Shown here: in pieces, positions 1-8,257 of the stretch
How positions within the stretch are numbered: position 1 is the first letter of the stretch
How the letters are laid out: the number at the start of each line of letters is the position of its first letter
Assembly (NCBI GenBank): GCA_026003495.1
Contig: BPHK01000001.1
Span: 1,624,579 to 1,688,578 of the forward strand
Source of the DNA: Candidatus Kapaibacterium sp.
GTDB taxonomy: Bacteria; Bacteroidota; Ignavibacteria; Kapaibacteriales; NICIL-2
Reading direction: 5' to 3'
Length of the DNA stretch: 64,000 nucleotides
Notes under the pieces: generated by a model
What the model saw: the letters and a program-made list of their open reading frames with translations, nothing else
Database searches by the model: none
What the model was told of the DNA's origin: nothing
Made by a program: the position numbers and the translations under genes

Positions 1-393
1 TCGCTTAGGCCGCATCCCATCGAACTCACCGTAGAAAATTTGCTCCCATGGCCCAAAGTCCAGCTTTCCATCGGTGATGGCAACGACGACACCACGCCCC
101 ATGATCTCGCGTTTGAGATGCGCATCGGCGTTATCCTCGCCGGTGTCGTTATGGCGATACTGGCGGTGCGGGTGCTCCGGTGCGAGCTGCTCGAGCCATC
201 GCTCGAAATCTGCGTGTAGCCCTGCCTCATCGTCGTTGATGAAGACGCTCGCGGTAATGTGCATTGCGTTGCAGAGCAGCAATCCATCCCGGATCCCGCT
301 CTCGCGAACGCACTCCTCGACCAGCGGGGTGATGTTGATGAACGCCCGCCGCGTCGGTACGTTGAACCAGAGTTCTTTGCGGAAGCTCTTCAT
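1..393 (-). CDS. YjbQ/UPF0047 family protein (C-terminus cut by window edge)
   Basis: The frame reads open from an ATG at 393 to base 1, giving 131 residues, and leaves the window without a stop. It begins [16 protein letters not shown] and carries family features: [26 protein letters not shown] and a late [13 protein letters not shown] block. This is the YjbQ/UPF0047 family of about 135-140 residues, linked in the literature to a secondary thiamine-phosphate-synthase-like activity; the physiological role is unsettled. Its ATG overlaps the stop of the PAP2 gene by four bases, so it is the downstream member of a coupled operon. Only the last few residues are missing. Confidence 0.85.
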   Translation of the reverse strand, partial: MKSFRKELWFNVPTRRAFINITPLVEECVRESGIRDGLLLCNAMHITASVFINDDEAGLHADFERWLEQLAPEHPHRQYRHNDTGEDNADAHLKREIMGRGVVVAITDGKLDFGPWEQIFYGEFDGMRPKR

Positions 394-1370
394 CCCAGCA
401 GAGTATCTGGTGCAGCAATCTTTCGCTCGAGCAGCAGCCGATAGACACGTGGCTCCAGCCAGAGCATCGCCAGTGCACAGGCAGCACCAGCAATCAGGTC
501 CACGACGTAATGGTAGCGGAGATAAACCGTCGCAACAATGAGGCTCAGGCCAACGATTGTCACGGGAACACGGAGAACGCTCCGACAGCGCCATGCGAGA
601 ACGATCGTCAACAGCGTCATCATCGTGTGGCCACTCGGGAAACAATCGCGATTGACGACGCGCTCAGGGAATGGCTCGCCAGGTTCGATTCCACCGCCTT
701 CGTTGACTAATGCACGCAACGCAGGTGTTAGTACCAACCCAGGCAATTCCTCATCGAGCCGCGAAAAATCATGAAGGGTAAAGCGTGGACCAATCGCGGG
801 CAAGGCAAAGTACGCAAGGTACGAGACGTAAAAGCCGAACACAATCATCCTTCCGAACCGAAGCATTGTCGGAATGCGTCGCTGCACAAAGAAACTCAGT
901 GCGACTGCGATTGGCAGGAGATAGAACGACACGTAGCAAAGTTGCAGATACTCCGTCAGCACTGGATGAGCAAACTTCGCCATCCACCGTGTTGGATCGG
1001 TGCCGAACAGCATACGATCGAGCTCGATGAGGAGCCAGTCATAGTCGCGTGGATGGAGCGCCGGTACCAGCTGCTGGCTCTGCTGGTACATCGGATAGAC
1101 CATCGGGATGACGTAGAAAAACCGAAGCAGTCGAAGCGTTCTGCTTGCGGTCAGTTGACTTAGCCAGGCAATCGCTACAATTGCAGTTGCAAAGAGAACG
1201 TTGGTAACAAGAATCGTCGTCGCACGCGGAACGATCGGGTAGAACACAATCGCCAGGACAGAATAGACTGCCATGATGCCGAGTGTGTACCAATCGAGTG
1301 CGGTCAGAACGCCGCGGAGCTGCAACTGCTCATCGGCAACGCGGGTACGCCATTGCTGCAGCCGATTCAT
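390..1370 (-). CDS. PAP2-superfamily membrane phosphatase (AUR1/PAP2_3-like)
   Basis: This 326-residue polytopic membrane protein has about six hydrophobic segments. Two motifs of the type 2 phosphatidic acid phosphatase superfamily are visible near the C-terminus: CFPSGHT, with the catalytic His, and [11 protein letters not shown], with the second His and Asp. The classical first motif (KxxxxxxRP) is not evident. Instead a PAIGPR segment lies before the second motif, as in PAP2_3 proteins related to inositol-phosphorylceramide synthase. Likely substrates are lipid phosphates or polyprenyl pyrophosphate in the inner membrane; the exact one cannot be read from sequence. The start overlaps the rsmA stop by four bases (ATGA), which indicates translational coupling. 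Confidence 0.85.
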   Translation of the reverse strand: MNRLQQWRTRVADEQLQLRGVLTALDWYTLGIMAVYSVLAIVFYPIVPRATTILVTNVLFATAIVAIAWLSQLTASRTLRLLRFFYVIPMVYPMYQQSQQLVPALHPRDYDWLLIELDRMLFGTDPTRWMAKFAHPVLTEYLQLCYVSFYLLPIAVALSFFVQRRIPTMLRFGRMIVFGFYVSYLAYFALPAIGPRFTLHDFSRLDEELPGLVLTPALRALVNEGGGIEPGEPFPERVVNRDCFPSGHTMMTLLTIVLAWRCRSVLRVPVTIVGLSLIVATVYLRYHYVVDLIAGAACALAMLWLEPRVYRLLLERKIAAPDTLLG

Positions 1371-2203
1371 GCACGTTCTCCCCGTAACCGTCTGATTTCG
1401 GCAGCGAGTGCAAGGAAATCGGCGGGTGTGAGCTCTTCGGCACGACGATCGAGGAGCGGGTATGCGGAAAGTTCTCTCCAGTGCTCACCACACTGCTCGT
1501 AGGCATAGCGATCGAGTGCGTTGCGGAGTTTCTTCCGCCGTTGGTTGAAGGCGGCATGCACGAGCGCCATTACTTCCTGGTAGTCCGACTCAGCGAGCGA
1601 CCGACCGTTGCAGTCGAGCACCACAACCGATGATGTCACCTTCGGGGGTGGGATAAATGCTCCCGGCGCAACATCGAAAAGAATGCGTGCGTGCCGTGTG
1701 ACAAGTCGTGTCGCAACCGAGGTAATGCCGTACACCTTCGAACCCGGTGCTGCAACAAGGCGACGGGCAACCTCTTTTTGCACCATCAACACGATACGGC
1801 GGATACAATCGGCTTGCTCGAAGAGCCAAAAAAGGATCGGGCCGGTTAGGTTGTACGGGATATTCCCCACAACGAAGGCAGGAGCAGTTGCCGTGATGCC
1901 GAACGCAGAAAGTCGCAGACGCAGCACATCCTCTTCGACAACCTCAAGCCGTGAGTCATTGCCAAGTTCTGCACGCAAGTACGCTGCTGCGCGAGGATCG
2001 AATTCGACAGCGATGATACGTCCGGCTCTTGTTTCCACAAGTGCTCTCGTCAATGCTCCTGTGCCGGCGCCGATTTCGAATACCGTGCTACCGCACATCG
2101 CGTCGAGTGCAGCTGCTATACGACGAGCAATCTGTTGGCTGGCCAGGAAGTGCTGTCCCAGCTGACGTCGCGGACTAATTGCGGTTGCTGCGTTCGATTG
2201 CAT
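1367..2203 (-). CDS. rsmA: 16S rRNA (adenine1518-N6/adenine1519-N6)-dimethyltransferase
   Basis: This 278-residue SAM-dependent methyltransferase (RsmA/KsgA) dimethylates two adjacent adenines in helix 45 of 16S rRNA during late 30S assembly. Visible motifs: RRQLGQHFL near the N-terminus, the SAM-binding loop FEIGAGTGALT, an acidic VEFD, and the catalytic NIPYNLT (an NxPY motif for N6-adenine methylation). A late FNQRRKKLRNAL block is also typical of the family. The reading frame extends upstream to a TTG at 2221, but the first ATG is at 2203, which I chose. Either start overlaps the preceding HIT gene. The end overlaps the PAP2 start by four bases. Confidence 0.95.
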   Translation of the reverse strand: MQSNAATAISPRRQLGQHFLASQQIARRIAAALDAMCGSTVFEIGAGTGALTRALVETRAGRIIAVEFDPRAAAYLRAELGNDSRLEVVEEDVLRLRLSAFGITATAPAFVVGNIPYNLTGPILFWLFEQADCIRRIVLMVQKEVARRLVAAPGSKVYGITSVATRLVTRHARILFDVAPGAFIPPPKVTSSVVVLDCNGRSLAESDYQEVMALVHAAFNQRRKKLRNALDRYAYEQCGEHWRELSAYPLLDRRAEELTPADFLALAAEIRRLRGERA

Positions 2204-2696
2204 GCGCAAATGCTTCGGCAAGTTTGCGTTGCTCGTGGCTGAGGAACTCGGAGATAACTTTCACTTCTGCTAGAATTGGCATAAAGTTGGTGTCACCATT
2301 CCAGCGCGGGACAATGTGAACGTGGATGTGGTCTGGTAACCCTGCACCAGCAGTGCGACCGAGATTTGTACCGACGTTGAATCCGTGGGGCGCATGGGTG
2401 CGGCGCAACACACGGATCGCCAGCTGCACCGTTTCAATGAGTGCGTGCGCCTCATGTTCTGCAAGTTCCGCCAAATCACCGACGTGCCGATACGGCGCAA
2501 CCAGGAGGTGCCCACTGTTGTACGGATAGCGATTCATGATCGCAAAGCACAGCGCTCCGCGGTGAACGACGAGATTGTCAGCATCTTGCTCTGGTGGTGC
2601 TTGCGCTGCTGCACATAGGAAGCAATCTGCACCGACTCCATCGTGAGAGAGCGACTCGATGTACTGCGATCGCCAGGGGGACCACAATTGCTTCAT
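2175..2696 (-). CDS. HIT family protein, AP4A phosphorylase-like
   Basis: This 173-residue histidine-triad protein has the active-site motif HIHVHIVPRW followed by NGDTNFMP. Its N-terminus MKQLWSPWRSQYI and a CxxC-like pair (CFLC) match the longer HIT subfamily that includes mycobacterial AP4A phosphorylase Rv2613c. It differs from the short HinT type, which is present separately at 32281-32625. Likely activity is hydrolysis or phosphorolysis of dinucleoside polyphosphates in the cytoplasm. Its ATG overlaps the CNNM stop by four bases, and its end overlaps rsmA by 29 bases. Confidence 0.88.
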   Translation of the reverse strand: MKQLWSPWRSQYIESLSHDGVGADCFLCAAAQAPPEQDADNLVVHRGALCFAIMNRYPYNSGHLLVAPYRHVGDLAELAEHEAHALIETVQLAIRVLRRTHAPHGFNVGTNLGRTAGAGLPDHIHVHIVPRWNGDTNFMPILAEVKVISEFLSHEQRKLAEAFAHAIERSNRN

Positions 2697-3799
2697 TCTT
2701 CTACCGATTGCTGTTGCACTCCATGATGCATACTCTGCTGTGCGATGCGCCGATCGCGCCGTTGCTGCGCCAGTTGCCGCATATCCACAACACTGTCAGC
2801 TTCATCCACAATCTCTGCACCGAGGATGGTTTCGAGCACATCTTCCAACGTTAGCAACCCTTCGACACCACCGTACTCATCAACGACGATGAACATATGC
2901 TGCCGCCGTTTCAAAAATTCTTCCAACGCGCGATCCAAGCTGACGTTTTCGGGAATGAAGACCACTTGCCGTAAGAGGGTCCGCACCGGCTGAGCGCCAT
3001 TCCCCCGGAGTGCAGCAACGAGGACATCGCGCGAGAGAACGTAGCCGATGATGTTGTCCATGTTTGCACCTTCCCACACCGGCAGTCGGGAGTATGTCTG
3101 CAGCTCTGGCAGCTCAGCAGCGTGGCGGATGGGAATATCGGCAGGCAACCCAGCGACAACATTCCGCGGCGTCATCACATCCTCGACGTGTACATCCCGC
3201 ACACGCATGATGTTCTGCAGAATGCGAACTTCCTCGGCTTCGAGCGTGCCCTCTTCGACTGCTTCCTCCATGATTGCGCTGAGTTCTTCAGCGACCTGCT
3301 CGCGAGCATCCTCTTGGTGGCGTCGGGCGTGGAGCACCTCCATCACCGTAGCAATGACCGTAGCGAGCGGACGTGCAATCCGAAGAACAACATCCAGCCA
3401 GCGCGCCACCAGGAGAATCGCTGCGTCTGCCATTAGGTCACCCAGAGCGTGAACTGTTGCCTTCCCAATAACGATGACCGCAACGATCACTCCAAGCATC
3501 AGAAACACTCGCGCATCAGCCCAGCCCCACCACACCATCCCAAGCACCGAAAGCACTGCTGCCAGCGCAGCAACAAGCGTAACGTCGGCGACCATCAACA
3601 CCGTCCGCTCGACAGATCCCAGACGCCGCGCGTCATAAACCTTATCCAGCACTGCAGGGTGGTCGGGGAGAAGCTCTTCGAGCCGCGAGGCTGAAACAGC
3701 GGCAATCACAGCACGCATGAACGAGACAACTGCTGCGAGTGCTCCACACACCCATGCAGCCAGGACCAACAGCAGTTCGGTTGCACTGTCATCGTTCAT
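2693..3799 (-). CDS. CNNM/HlyC-type membrane protein with paired CBS domains
   Basis: This 368-residue protein has an N-terminal hydrophobic half with about four membrane segments (DUF21/CNNM-like). A basic and acidic linker leads to the family signature EEGTLEAEEVRILQNIM, then two CBS domains containing DVMTPRNVVAGLP and VVDEYGGVEGLLTLEDVLE. Relatives (CorB/CorC/YfjD, human CNNM) act in Mg2+ or Co2+ export. The C-terminal CorC_HlyC domain appears to be missing: the protein ends in a Gln-rich tail soon after the second CBS. The frame extends to a TTG at 3838, but the ATG at 3799 clears the upstream lipoprotein stop by 16 bases and is preferred. Confidence 0.85.
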   Translation of the reverse strand: MNDDSATELLLVLAAWVCGALAAVVSFMRAVIAAVSASRLEELLPDHPAVLDKVYDARRLGSVERTVLMVADVTLVAALAAVLSVLGMVWWGWADARVFLMLGVIVAVIVIGKATVHALGDLMADAAILLVARWLDVVLRIARPLATVIATVMEVLHARRHQEDAREQVAEELSAIMEEAVEEGTLEAEEVRILQNIMRVRDVHVEDVMTPRNVVAGLPADIPIRHAAELPELQTYSRLPVWEGANMDNIIGYVLSRDVLVAALRGNGAQPVRTLLRQVVFIPENVSLDRALEEFLKRRQHMFIVVDEYGGVEGLLTLEDVLETILGAEIVDEADSVVDMRQLAQQRRDRRIAQQSMHHGVQQQSVEE

Positions 3800-3815
3800 T
3801 TCGTCGTGCGCGGGA

Positions 3816-4445
3816 TCAATTGCGAAACTCGCGGTCAACGATCGCGATGCGCCCAGGATAGGTCATCAGCCCGAATTTCGTCCGCACGGTTGGTTTGGCA
3901 TCGAGTTTGAGTCTGCTTGCAGAGCCGTTCTTCCCCCCAATTGCCAATGCAAGCTCGAGCAGCTTGTCATAGCCACGACTGCCGAAAAACTCGTAGAGGT
4001 CGAGCGAAATTCGAATCGGCACTGCCGTTACGCTCCCGCTGGCTGGAATTTCCACTTCGCGGTCGAGATTGCCAGTAATCGTCGGCTGGTCATCAATGAG
4101 GAGCCGAAACTCCAGTCCTGCTAAGGTCGCAGGGACAGCACTTCTGCCCTGTGTGCCGTCGTTGGGGTTTCGTACTTCCAGGTCGAGGATGAAATCTGCT
4201 GGTAGCTTCTTGCTACGGAACGCATCGAGCAGTTTGAGACCGTCACCAATCGGACTAAAGTCTGAAGCGGATGCCTTCGAGGAAAGCTCCACTCCAGCTA
4301 AGCGAAAGTTGTGGACCGCGCCAAGCTTGAACTGCAGGCGTTGGAGATTAGTCAGCGCATCAGAAATCTGTTTGATTTGCGCACAGCCAACTGGCAGAAG
4401 TACAATCCCGATAGCAATGGTACGCAGCAACAGGTGATAACGCAT
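3816..4445 (-). CDS. LEA14-like (WHy domain) lipoprotein
   Basis: This 209-residue predicted lipoprotein starts MRYHLLL, with a short hydrophobic signal and lipobox LPVGC (Cys about residue 20). The mature part resembles LEA type 2 / WHy-domain proteins: a β-rich module with VELSSKASAS, an LDLEVRNPND strand typical of the fold, and a Gly-Ser-Val segment. It is probably anchored in a cell-envelope membrane; the function of bacterial LEA14 proteins is unclear. It is the first gene of the minus-strand operon ending at the window edge. The frame stays open upstream to 4526, but the ATG at 4445 is where the signal peptide begins. Confidence 0.75.
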   Translation of the reverse strand: MRYHLLLRTIAIGIVLLPVGCAQIKQISDALTNLQRLQFKLGAVHNFRLAGVELSSKASASDFSPIGDGLKLLDAFRSKKLPADFILDLEVRNPNDGTQGRSAVPATLAGLEFRLLIDDQPTITGNLDREVEIPASGSVTAVPIRISLDLYEFFGSRGYDKLLELALAIGGKNGSASRLKLDAKPTVRTKFGLMTYPGRIAIVDREFRN

Positions 4446-4568
4446 CGTTGCTTGGTGCTGATGAATGTGGTGTACTCCGCGGTGTAACGCACTGCTCCGC
4501 TTTGGAGAAGCACGTGCTAATGGCAATTTACGACTTTTCCCCTTCTGCCCGTGCTGCGCGGGGTTGTT

Positions 4569-5006
4569 CTACGAGGCTGTGTGCGTTGCGTCTGCAAGCT
4601 GCCGTTCCAGTTCTTCGGCTTTGCGCCGTTGCATGTTCAGTGTTGTCAGCAGCCGCACCTTTGCGATCAACAGCTTTTCTTCGATCGGCTTACTCAAAAA
4701 GTCATCGGCTCCGCTTTCGATTGCTTTCAGCTGGTTAGCAACGTCGTTGAGCGCAGTCACAATGACGACGGGAATTTTTGCGGTGGCTGGATTTTCTCGC
4801 AGGCGACGCACGGTCTCGTAGCCATCCATTCGTGGCATCATCACATCCAGCACCACAGCATCAGGCGGGCGCTGGGCAACCTTTTCGAGACACTCGACAC
4901 CGTCGTACGCCTCCGCTGCTTCGAATCCATTCGATTCGAGGTAGCATCGCAGAAGCTTCGTTGTGATGCGGTTGTCGTCAACGACGAGTACGAACGGCTT
5001 TTCCAT
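4569..5006 (-). CDS. Single-domain response regulator (receiver domain with coiled-coil tail)
   Basis: This 145-residue CheY-like receiver has the acidic pair D10/D11, phospho-acceptor D54 in VLDVMMPRMDG, T84 and K106 in SKP. A charged helical tail (RRKAEELERQLADAT) follows and no DNA-binding domain is attached. It probably passes a phosphorelay signal by protein contact. The frame is open far upstream inside bshC antisense, but homology begins here: GGAG at 5013-5016 lies six bases before this ATG. A second ATG at 5018 would add four residues. It follows bshC by about 30 bases on the same strand, so the two may be co-transcribed. No histidine kinase is in the window. Confidence 0.88.
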   Translation of the reverse strand: MEKPFVLVVDDNRITTKLLRCYLESNGFEAAEAYDGVECLEKVAQRPPDAVVLDVMMPRMDGYETVRRLRENPATAKIPVVIVTALNDVANQLKAIESGADDFLSKPIEEKLLIAKVRLLTTLNMQRRKAEELERQLADATHTAS

Positions 5007-5012
5007 AACACG

Positions 5013-5016
5013 CTCC
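5013..5016 (-). promoter_or_regulatory. Shine-Dalgarno GGAG choosing the response-regulator start
   Basis: GGAG on the minus strand ends six bases before the ATG at 5006. It lies inside the codons that would follow the alternative ATG at 5018, so it supports the shorter protein beginning MEKPFVLVVDDN. Confidence 0.55.
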
Positions 5017-5037
5017 ATGTTTGTGGTACGTAGCAAT

Positions 5038-6645
5038 TCACACTCTGGTGTGCGCAACTGGTGTGCCAGGAATGCTGAGCAACTCGTCGGGCAGTGCAAT
5101 ATAGTGCGCCACATTTTCGAACGTTGCGATCCGTTGGACGACTGCTCGCCAGCGATCAATGCCCAGCGCGCACAGCCAATGTATCGGCGCAATCGTGCGT
5201 TCCTGTAGCCCTTCGTTGGGGAAAAGATGCGCTCGCGCACTGCGGTAGCGTGCAACCGTCTGGGGATTGTGGCGCTGGATTGCCCGCCGAATCTTGCGTT
5301 CGAGCGTTGCCAACCGATCGGCGATGACGTGCTCGATCGAGGCAACGCTCCGCGCCAGAGTCGGGTCGTATGCTTGCGCGCGTGTGCGAAGCTGCTCGAT
5401 CGCCTGGTGGAGCGTACGCTCAAGATGCGCAGCGTCATCGAGCAGAGCCTGGCCATCAAGCAGCCGCGCAAGCCAGGCATCGAACATGTGTTGCGGCTCG
5501 AAGAAATGCTGCATGTGGTCTCTGTGGCGCTCGAGCACGCGCATCACGCGCGGCGGAACAACCGTCGCCGAGGGACGCAGCACCAGCTCCGCACGCGGAA
5601 TCTCCCACTCCGCATACACACGCCGCAACTGCAAGTGGTAGCTCAGCTCCGCCGGTCCGAGAAGACTCGCGACCGGCGAGAGCAGCCAGTCTTGAACAAG
5701 TGGGCGCACTGCAGCACTCGGCGAAAACTTTTCAGGATGACTGCGCAGCAATGCCTGCAGCTCTTGGTGAGAAAAGCGCCATCGAAACGCACGGTAGCTA
5801 CCATCGGGCTGCGCATGGACACGGTAGCGGCTCCCGCTGTGATGGTAGAATGCCGGGAGTGCGGTGACCTCGAGCTGCGCTGGGTATCGGCGTTGTTCTA
5901 ACTCTGCCGTCTGCGTCCTGATTGCACGGAGAAAGCCCTCGGATTGTTCGAGCACTCGCTCAAGCACTGGTTGCATCGCCCCAAGCTCCCGAAGAACCGA
6001 TGAACGAACAAAGAGCAACCCTTGAGCGCCCCAACACCACTGGAGCCACCGAAGGAACGCTTCCGACCACGTGCGACCGGGAACGTAGCATTCTTGGAGT
6101 GCATCAACTGTTTCCGTGACAAACGGACTACCTGCATATTCCTCCCGCAGCAATGCAAGCGACTCTTCGATTGCTGCACCAACACGGCAGGTCGCAACAA
6201 TTGTTTGCTGCACAAGGTGCTCGGCAGGCGGACATTCAAGCCACAGGAGCCGATCGTCCCTGCCGATGAGCCCGATGCGTTGTGCTTCCCTGACGTCGTG
6301 GTCATTGTCTTCGATCCAGAAGATGGGTACTGCACCCCGGCGATGAGCCTGTTCAATCGTTCCTGCAATCTTGAGCCACGTGTAGAGCGGTCCGCCGAGA
6401 AATCCCACCTGCTGCCCACTGATAACGACCGCCGCACCATCGCTGAGTCGGGCAATGCTTGTTTGTTGCTCGTCCGTCAGAACGATCGGAGACATCGTCT
6501 GCCGGATTGCTTCGAGTACGCGAGGATGCACGCTTTTGGGAGAGTGTTCTCCTCGGCACAAAGTGAGCAGCCACTCATCGCCCCGTGCATAGTCGCAGAG
6601 CACCGGCTGCGGCGTAGGCATTCGACACCATGAAAGCTCGATCAT
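5038..6645 (-). CDS. bshC: Bacillithiol biosynthesis cysteine-adding enzyme BshC
   Basis: This 535-residue protein matches BshC, thought to add cysteine to glucosaminyl-malate in the last step of bacillithiol synthesis. Diagnostic segments are VISGQQVGFLGGPLYTWLKIAG, a Rossmann-like nucleotide site, and VPIFWIEDNDHD, the conserved FW-x-x-x-DHD signature. Length is close to the family norm (about 530-540). bshA and bshB are not in the window, but ypdA, the bacillithiol disulfide reductase, is at 18807-19814. An internal ATG at 6621 is an alternative start. It is divergent from the aldehyde dehydrogenase with about 130 bases between them, and followed closely by a response regulator. Confidence 0.92.
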   Translation of the reverse strand: MIELSWCRMPTPQPVLCDYARGDEWLLTLCRGEHSPKSVHPRVLEAIRQTMSPIVLTDEQQTSIARLSDGAAVVISGQQVGFLGGPLYTWLKIAGTIEQAHRRGAVPIFWIEDNDHDVREAQRIGLIGRDDRLLWLECPPAEHLVQQTIVATCRVGAAIEESLALLREEYAGSPFVTETVDALQECYVPGRTWSEAFLRWLQWCWGAQGLLFVRSSVLRELGAMQPVLERVLEQSEGFLRAIRTQTAELEQRRYPAQLEVTALPAFYHHSGSRYRVHAQPDGSYRAFRWRFSHQELQALLRSHPEKFSPSAAVRPLVQDWLLSPVASLLGPAELSYHLQLRRVYAEWEIPRAELVLRPSATVVPPRVMRVLERHRDHMQHFFEPQHMFDAWLARLLDGQALLDDAAHLERTLHQAIEQLRTRAQAYDPTLARSVASIEHVIADRLATLERKIRRAIQRHNPQTVARYRSARAHLFPNEGLQERTIAPIHWLCALGIDRWRAVVQRIATFENVAHYIALPDELLSIPGTPVAHTRV

Positions 6646-6709
6646 GTTCGGCAGCGTAATTGGGACGGTTGCCCTTGACGCACGCGCTCAACTGCTATTT
6701 TCTCGATCG

Positions 6710-6729
6710 GAGTGCATCGCGACGCACTC
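6710..6729. promoter_or_regulatory. 20-bp palindrome upstream of aldehyde dehydrogenase
   Basis: The arms GAGTGC and GCACTC enclose A-TCGCGA-C, giving nine of ten symmetric base pairs. The site abuts the promoter-like TAATTTTG at 6730 and sits 50 bases upstream of the aldehyde dehydrogenase ATG, where a repressor or activator could act. Direct sequence observation; regulator unknown. Confidence 0.5.
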
Positions 6730-6737
6730 TAATTTTG
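6730..6737 (+). promoter_or_regulatory. Promoter -7 box TAATTTTG for aldehyde dehydrogenase
   Basis: The octamer matches the Bacteroidota -7 consensus TAnnTTTG exactly and lies 41 bases before the ATG at 6779. No clear TTTG -33 box is seen. The identical octamer precedes the ppiD-like gene. Confidence 0.55.
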
Positions 6738-6778
6738 TTGTATGGTGTTTTGCTGGTTCACTTTCTCGCTTTGAGGCC

Positions 6779-8257
6779 ATGCGATTTTCCAATTTCATCG
6801 CCGGTCAGTGGGTTCCCTCCACAACTGATCGGTGGTTTCCGAACGTCAATCCTGCCGATACGCGCGATGTCATTGGCGAATTTCCCCGATCGAACGCCGA
6901 GGACATCGCCCGCGCCTGTACTGCAGCACGCCAAGCCTTCACAAGCTGGAGCCGCATGCCTGCGCCACGTCGCGGGGAAATCATCCGTCGCGCCGGAGAC
7001 ATTTTCACTCGCCGGAAGGAAGAGCTTGCTGCAATCATGACCCGCGAAATGGGCAAGCCACTTTTTGAAACTCGCGGTGACATCCAGGAAGCAATTGACA
7101 CCGCCTACTACAGTGCCACCGAAACGCGGCGACTGTTCGGCTGCAACACGCCGAGTGAATTGCCCAACAAGATGAATCTGTCGTTCCGCATGCCGATCGG
7201 GGTCTGCGGGATCATTACGGCATGGAACTTCCCCATCGCTGTACCCTCGTGGAAAATCTTCCCTGCCTTGGCTGCAGGGAACACCATCGTCTGGAAGCCT
7301 TCCGACGATGCTCCCCACTCCGCGGTGATCTTTGCAGAAATTCTCCAGGAAGCAGGAGTGCCAGCGGGAGTCTTCAACGTCGTGCACGGCGACGCAGAAG
7401 CTGGCACAGCACTCGTCGAACATCCTGACGTCCGCGTCGTTGCATTTACCGGTTCGACTGCGACCGGAACGCAGATTGCTGGCCGCTGCGGCGCACTCAA
7501 CAAGAAAGTCTCGCTCGAGATGGGCGGCAAGAACGCCGTCATCATCATGCAGGATGCCGACCTTGCGCTGGCAATCGAAGGTGTACTTTGGGGAGCCTTC
7601 GGCACCACAGGACAGCGCTGTACTGCCACCTCACGCTTGATACTGCACGCGTCGATCCACGATACATTCCTTGGGATGCTCATCGAGCGAGCGCGAGCGC
7701 TCAAGCTCGGCTCCGGCCTCGACGAGCAAACGCAAGTTGGGCCTGTGATCAACGAACGCCAGTGCAAGAAAATTCTCGACTACATCCGCATCGGACAGCA
7801 GGAGGGCGCTCGTCTTGCGCTCGGCGGGCAACGCCGCACCGACGACGAGTTTGCCCACGGCCACTTTATCGAGCCGACGATTTTCACCGACGTCCAGCCA
7901 ACGATGCGGATTTGGCGCGAGGAAATCTTCGGTCCCGTGCTCTCCGTCGCAAAAGCGGAATCGTTCGAGCATGCAATCGCGCTTGCCAATGACTCCGACT
8001 ACGGACTGTCTTCAGCAATCTACACTCGTTCAGTCGAGTATGCATTCGCGGCAATGCGCGACATCGAAGCAGGCATTACGTACATCAACGCTCCCACCAT
8101 CGGCGCAGAAGCGCACATGCCATTCGGCGGAATCAAAAACACCGGCAACGGACACCGCGAGGGCGGCTGGACCGTCTTCGACATCTTCACCGAATGGAAG
8201 ACCGTTTACGTTGACTTCAGCGGCCGTCTGCAGCGTGCGCAGATTGATACGGAGTGA
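6779..8257 (+). CDS. NAD(P)-dependent aldehyde dehydrogenase
   Basis: This 492-residue member of the ALDH superfamily has the cofactor-site segment ITAWNFPIAVPSWK, the catalytic Glu in LEMGGKN and the nucleophilic Cys in GQRCTATSR. A C-terminal EEIFGPVLSV segment is also present. Overall resemblance is to the α-ketoglutaric-semialdehyde / aminoadipate-semialdehyde-like branch, but substrate cannot be fixed from sequence. The frame is open upstream to 6644; the ATG at 6779 starts the conserved MRFSNFIAGQW. It has its own promoter and palindrome, and is a single-gene unit. Its last 41 bases overlap the convergent solute-binding gene. Confidence 0.92.
   Translation: MRFSNFIAGQWVPSTTDRWFPNVNPADTRDVIGEFPRSNAEDIARACTAARQAFTSWSRMPAPRRGEIIRRAGDIFTRRKEELAAIMTREMGKPLFETRGDIQEAIDTAYYSATETRRLFGCNTPSELPNKMNLSFRMPIGVCGIITAWNFPIAVPSWKIFPALAAGNTIVWKPSDDAPHSAVIFAEILQEAGVPAGVFNVVHGDAEAGTALVEHPDVRVVAFTGSTATGTQIAGRCGALNKKVSLEMGGKNAVIIMQDADLALAIEGVLWGAFGTTGQRCTATSRLILHASIHDTFLGMLIERARALKLGSGLDEQTQVGPVINERQCKKILDYIRIGQQEGARLALGGQRRTDDEFAHGHFIEPTIFTDVQPTMRIWREEIFGPVLSVAKAESFEHAIALANDSDYGLSSAIYTRSVEYAFAAMRDIEAGITYINAPTIGAEAHMPFGGIKNTGNGHREGGWTVFDIFTEWKTVYVDFSGRLQRAQIDTE

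Noticed and set aside
5007-5480. Long in-frame upstream extension of the response regulator
   Set aside because: It is antisense to the well-conserved bshC C-terminus, has no recognisable domain, and a good SD plus the receiver-domain start lie at 5006.
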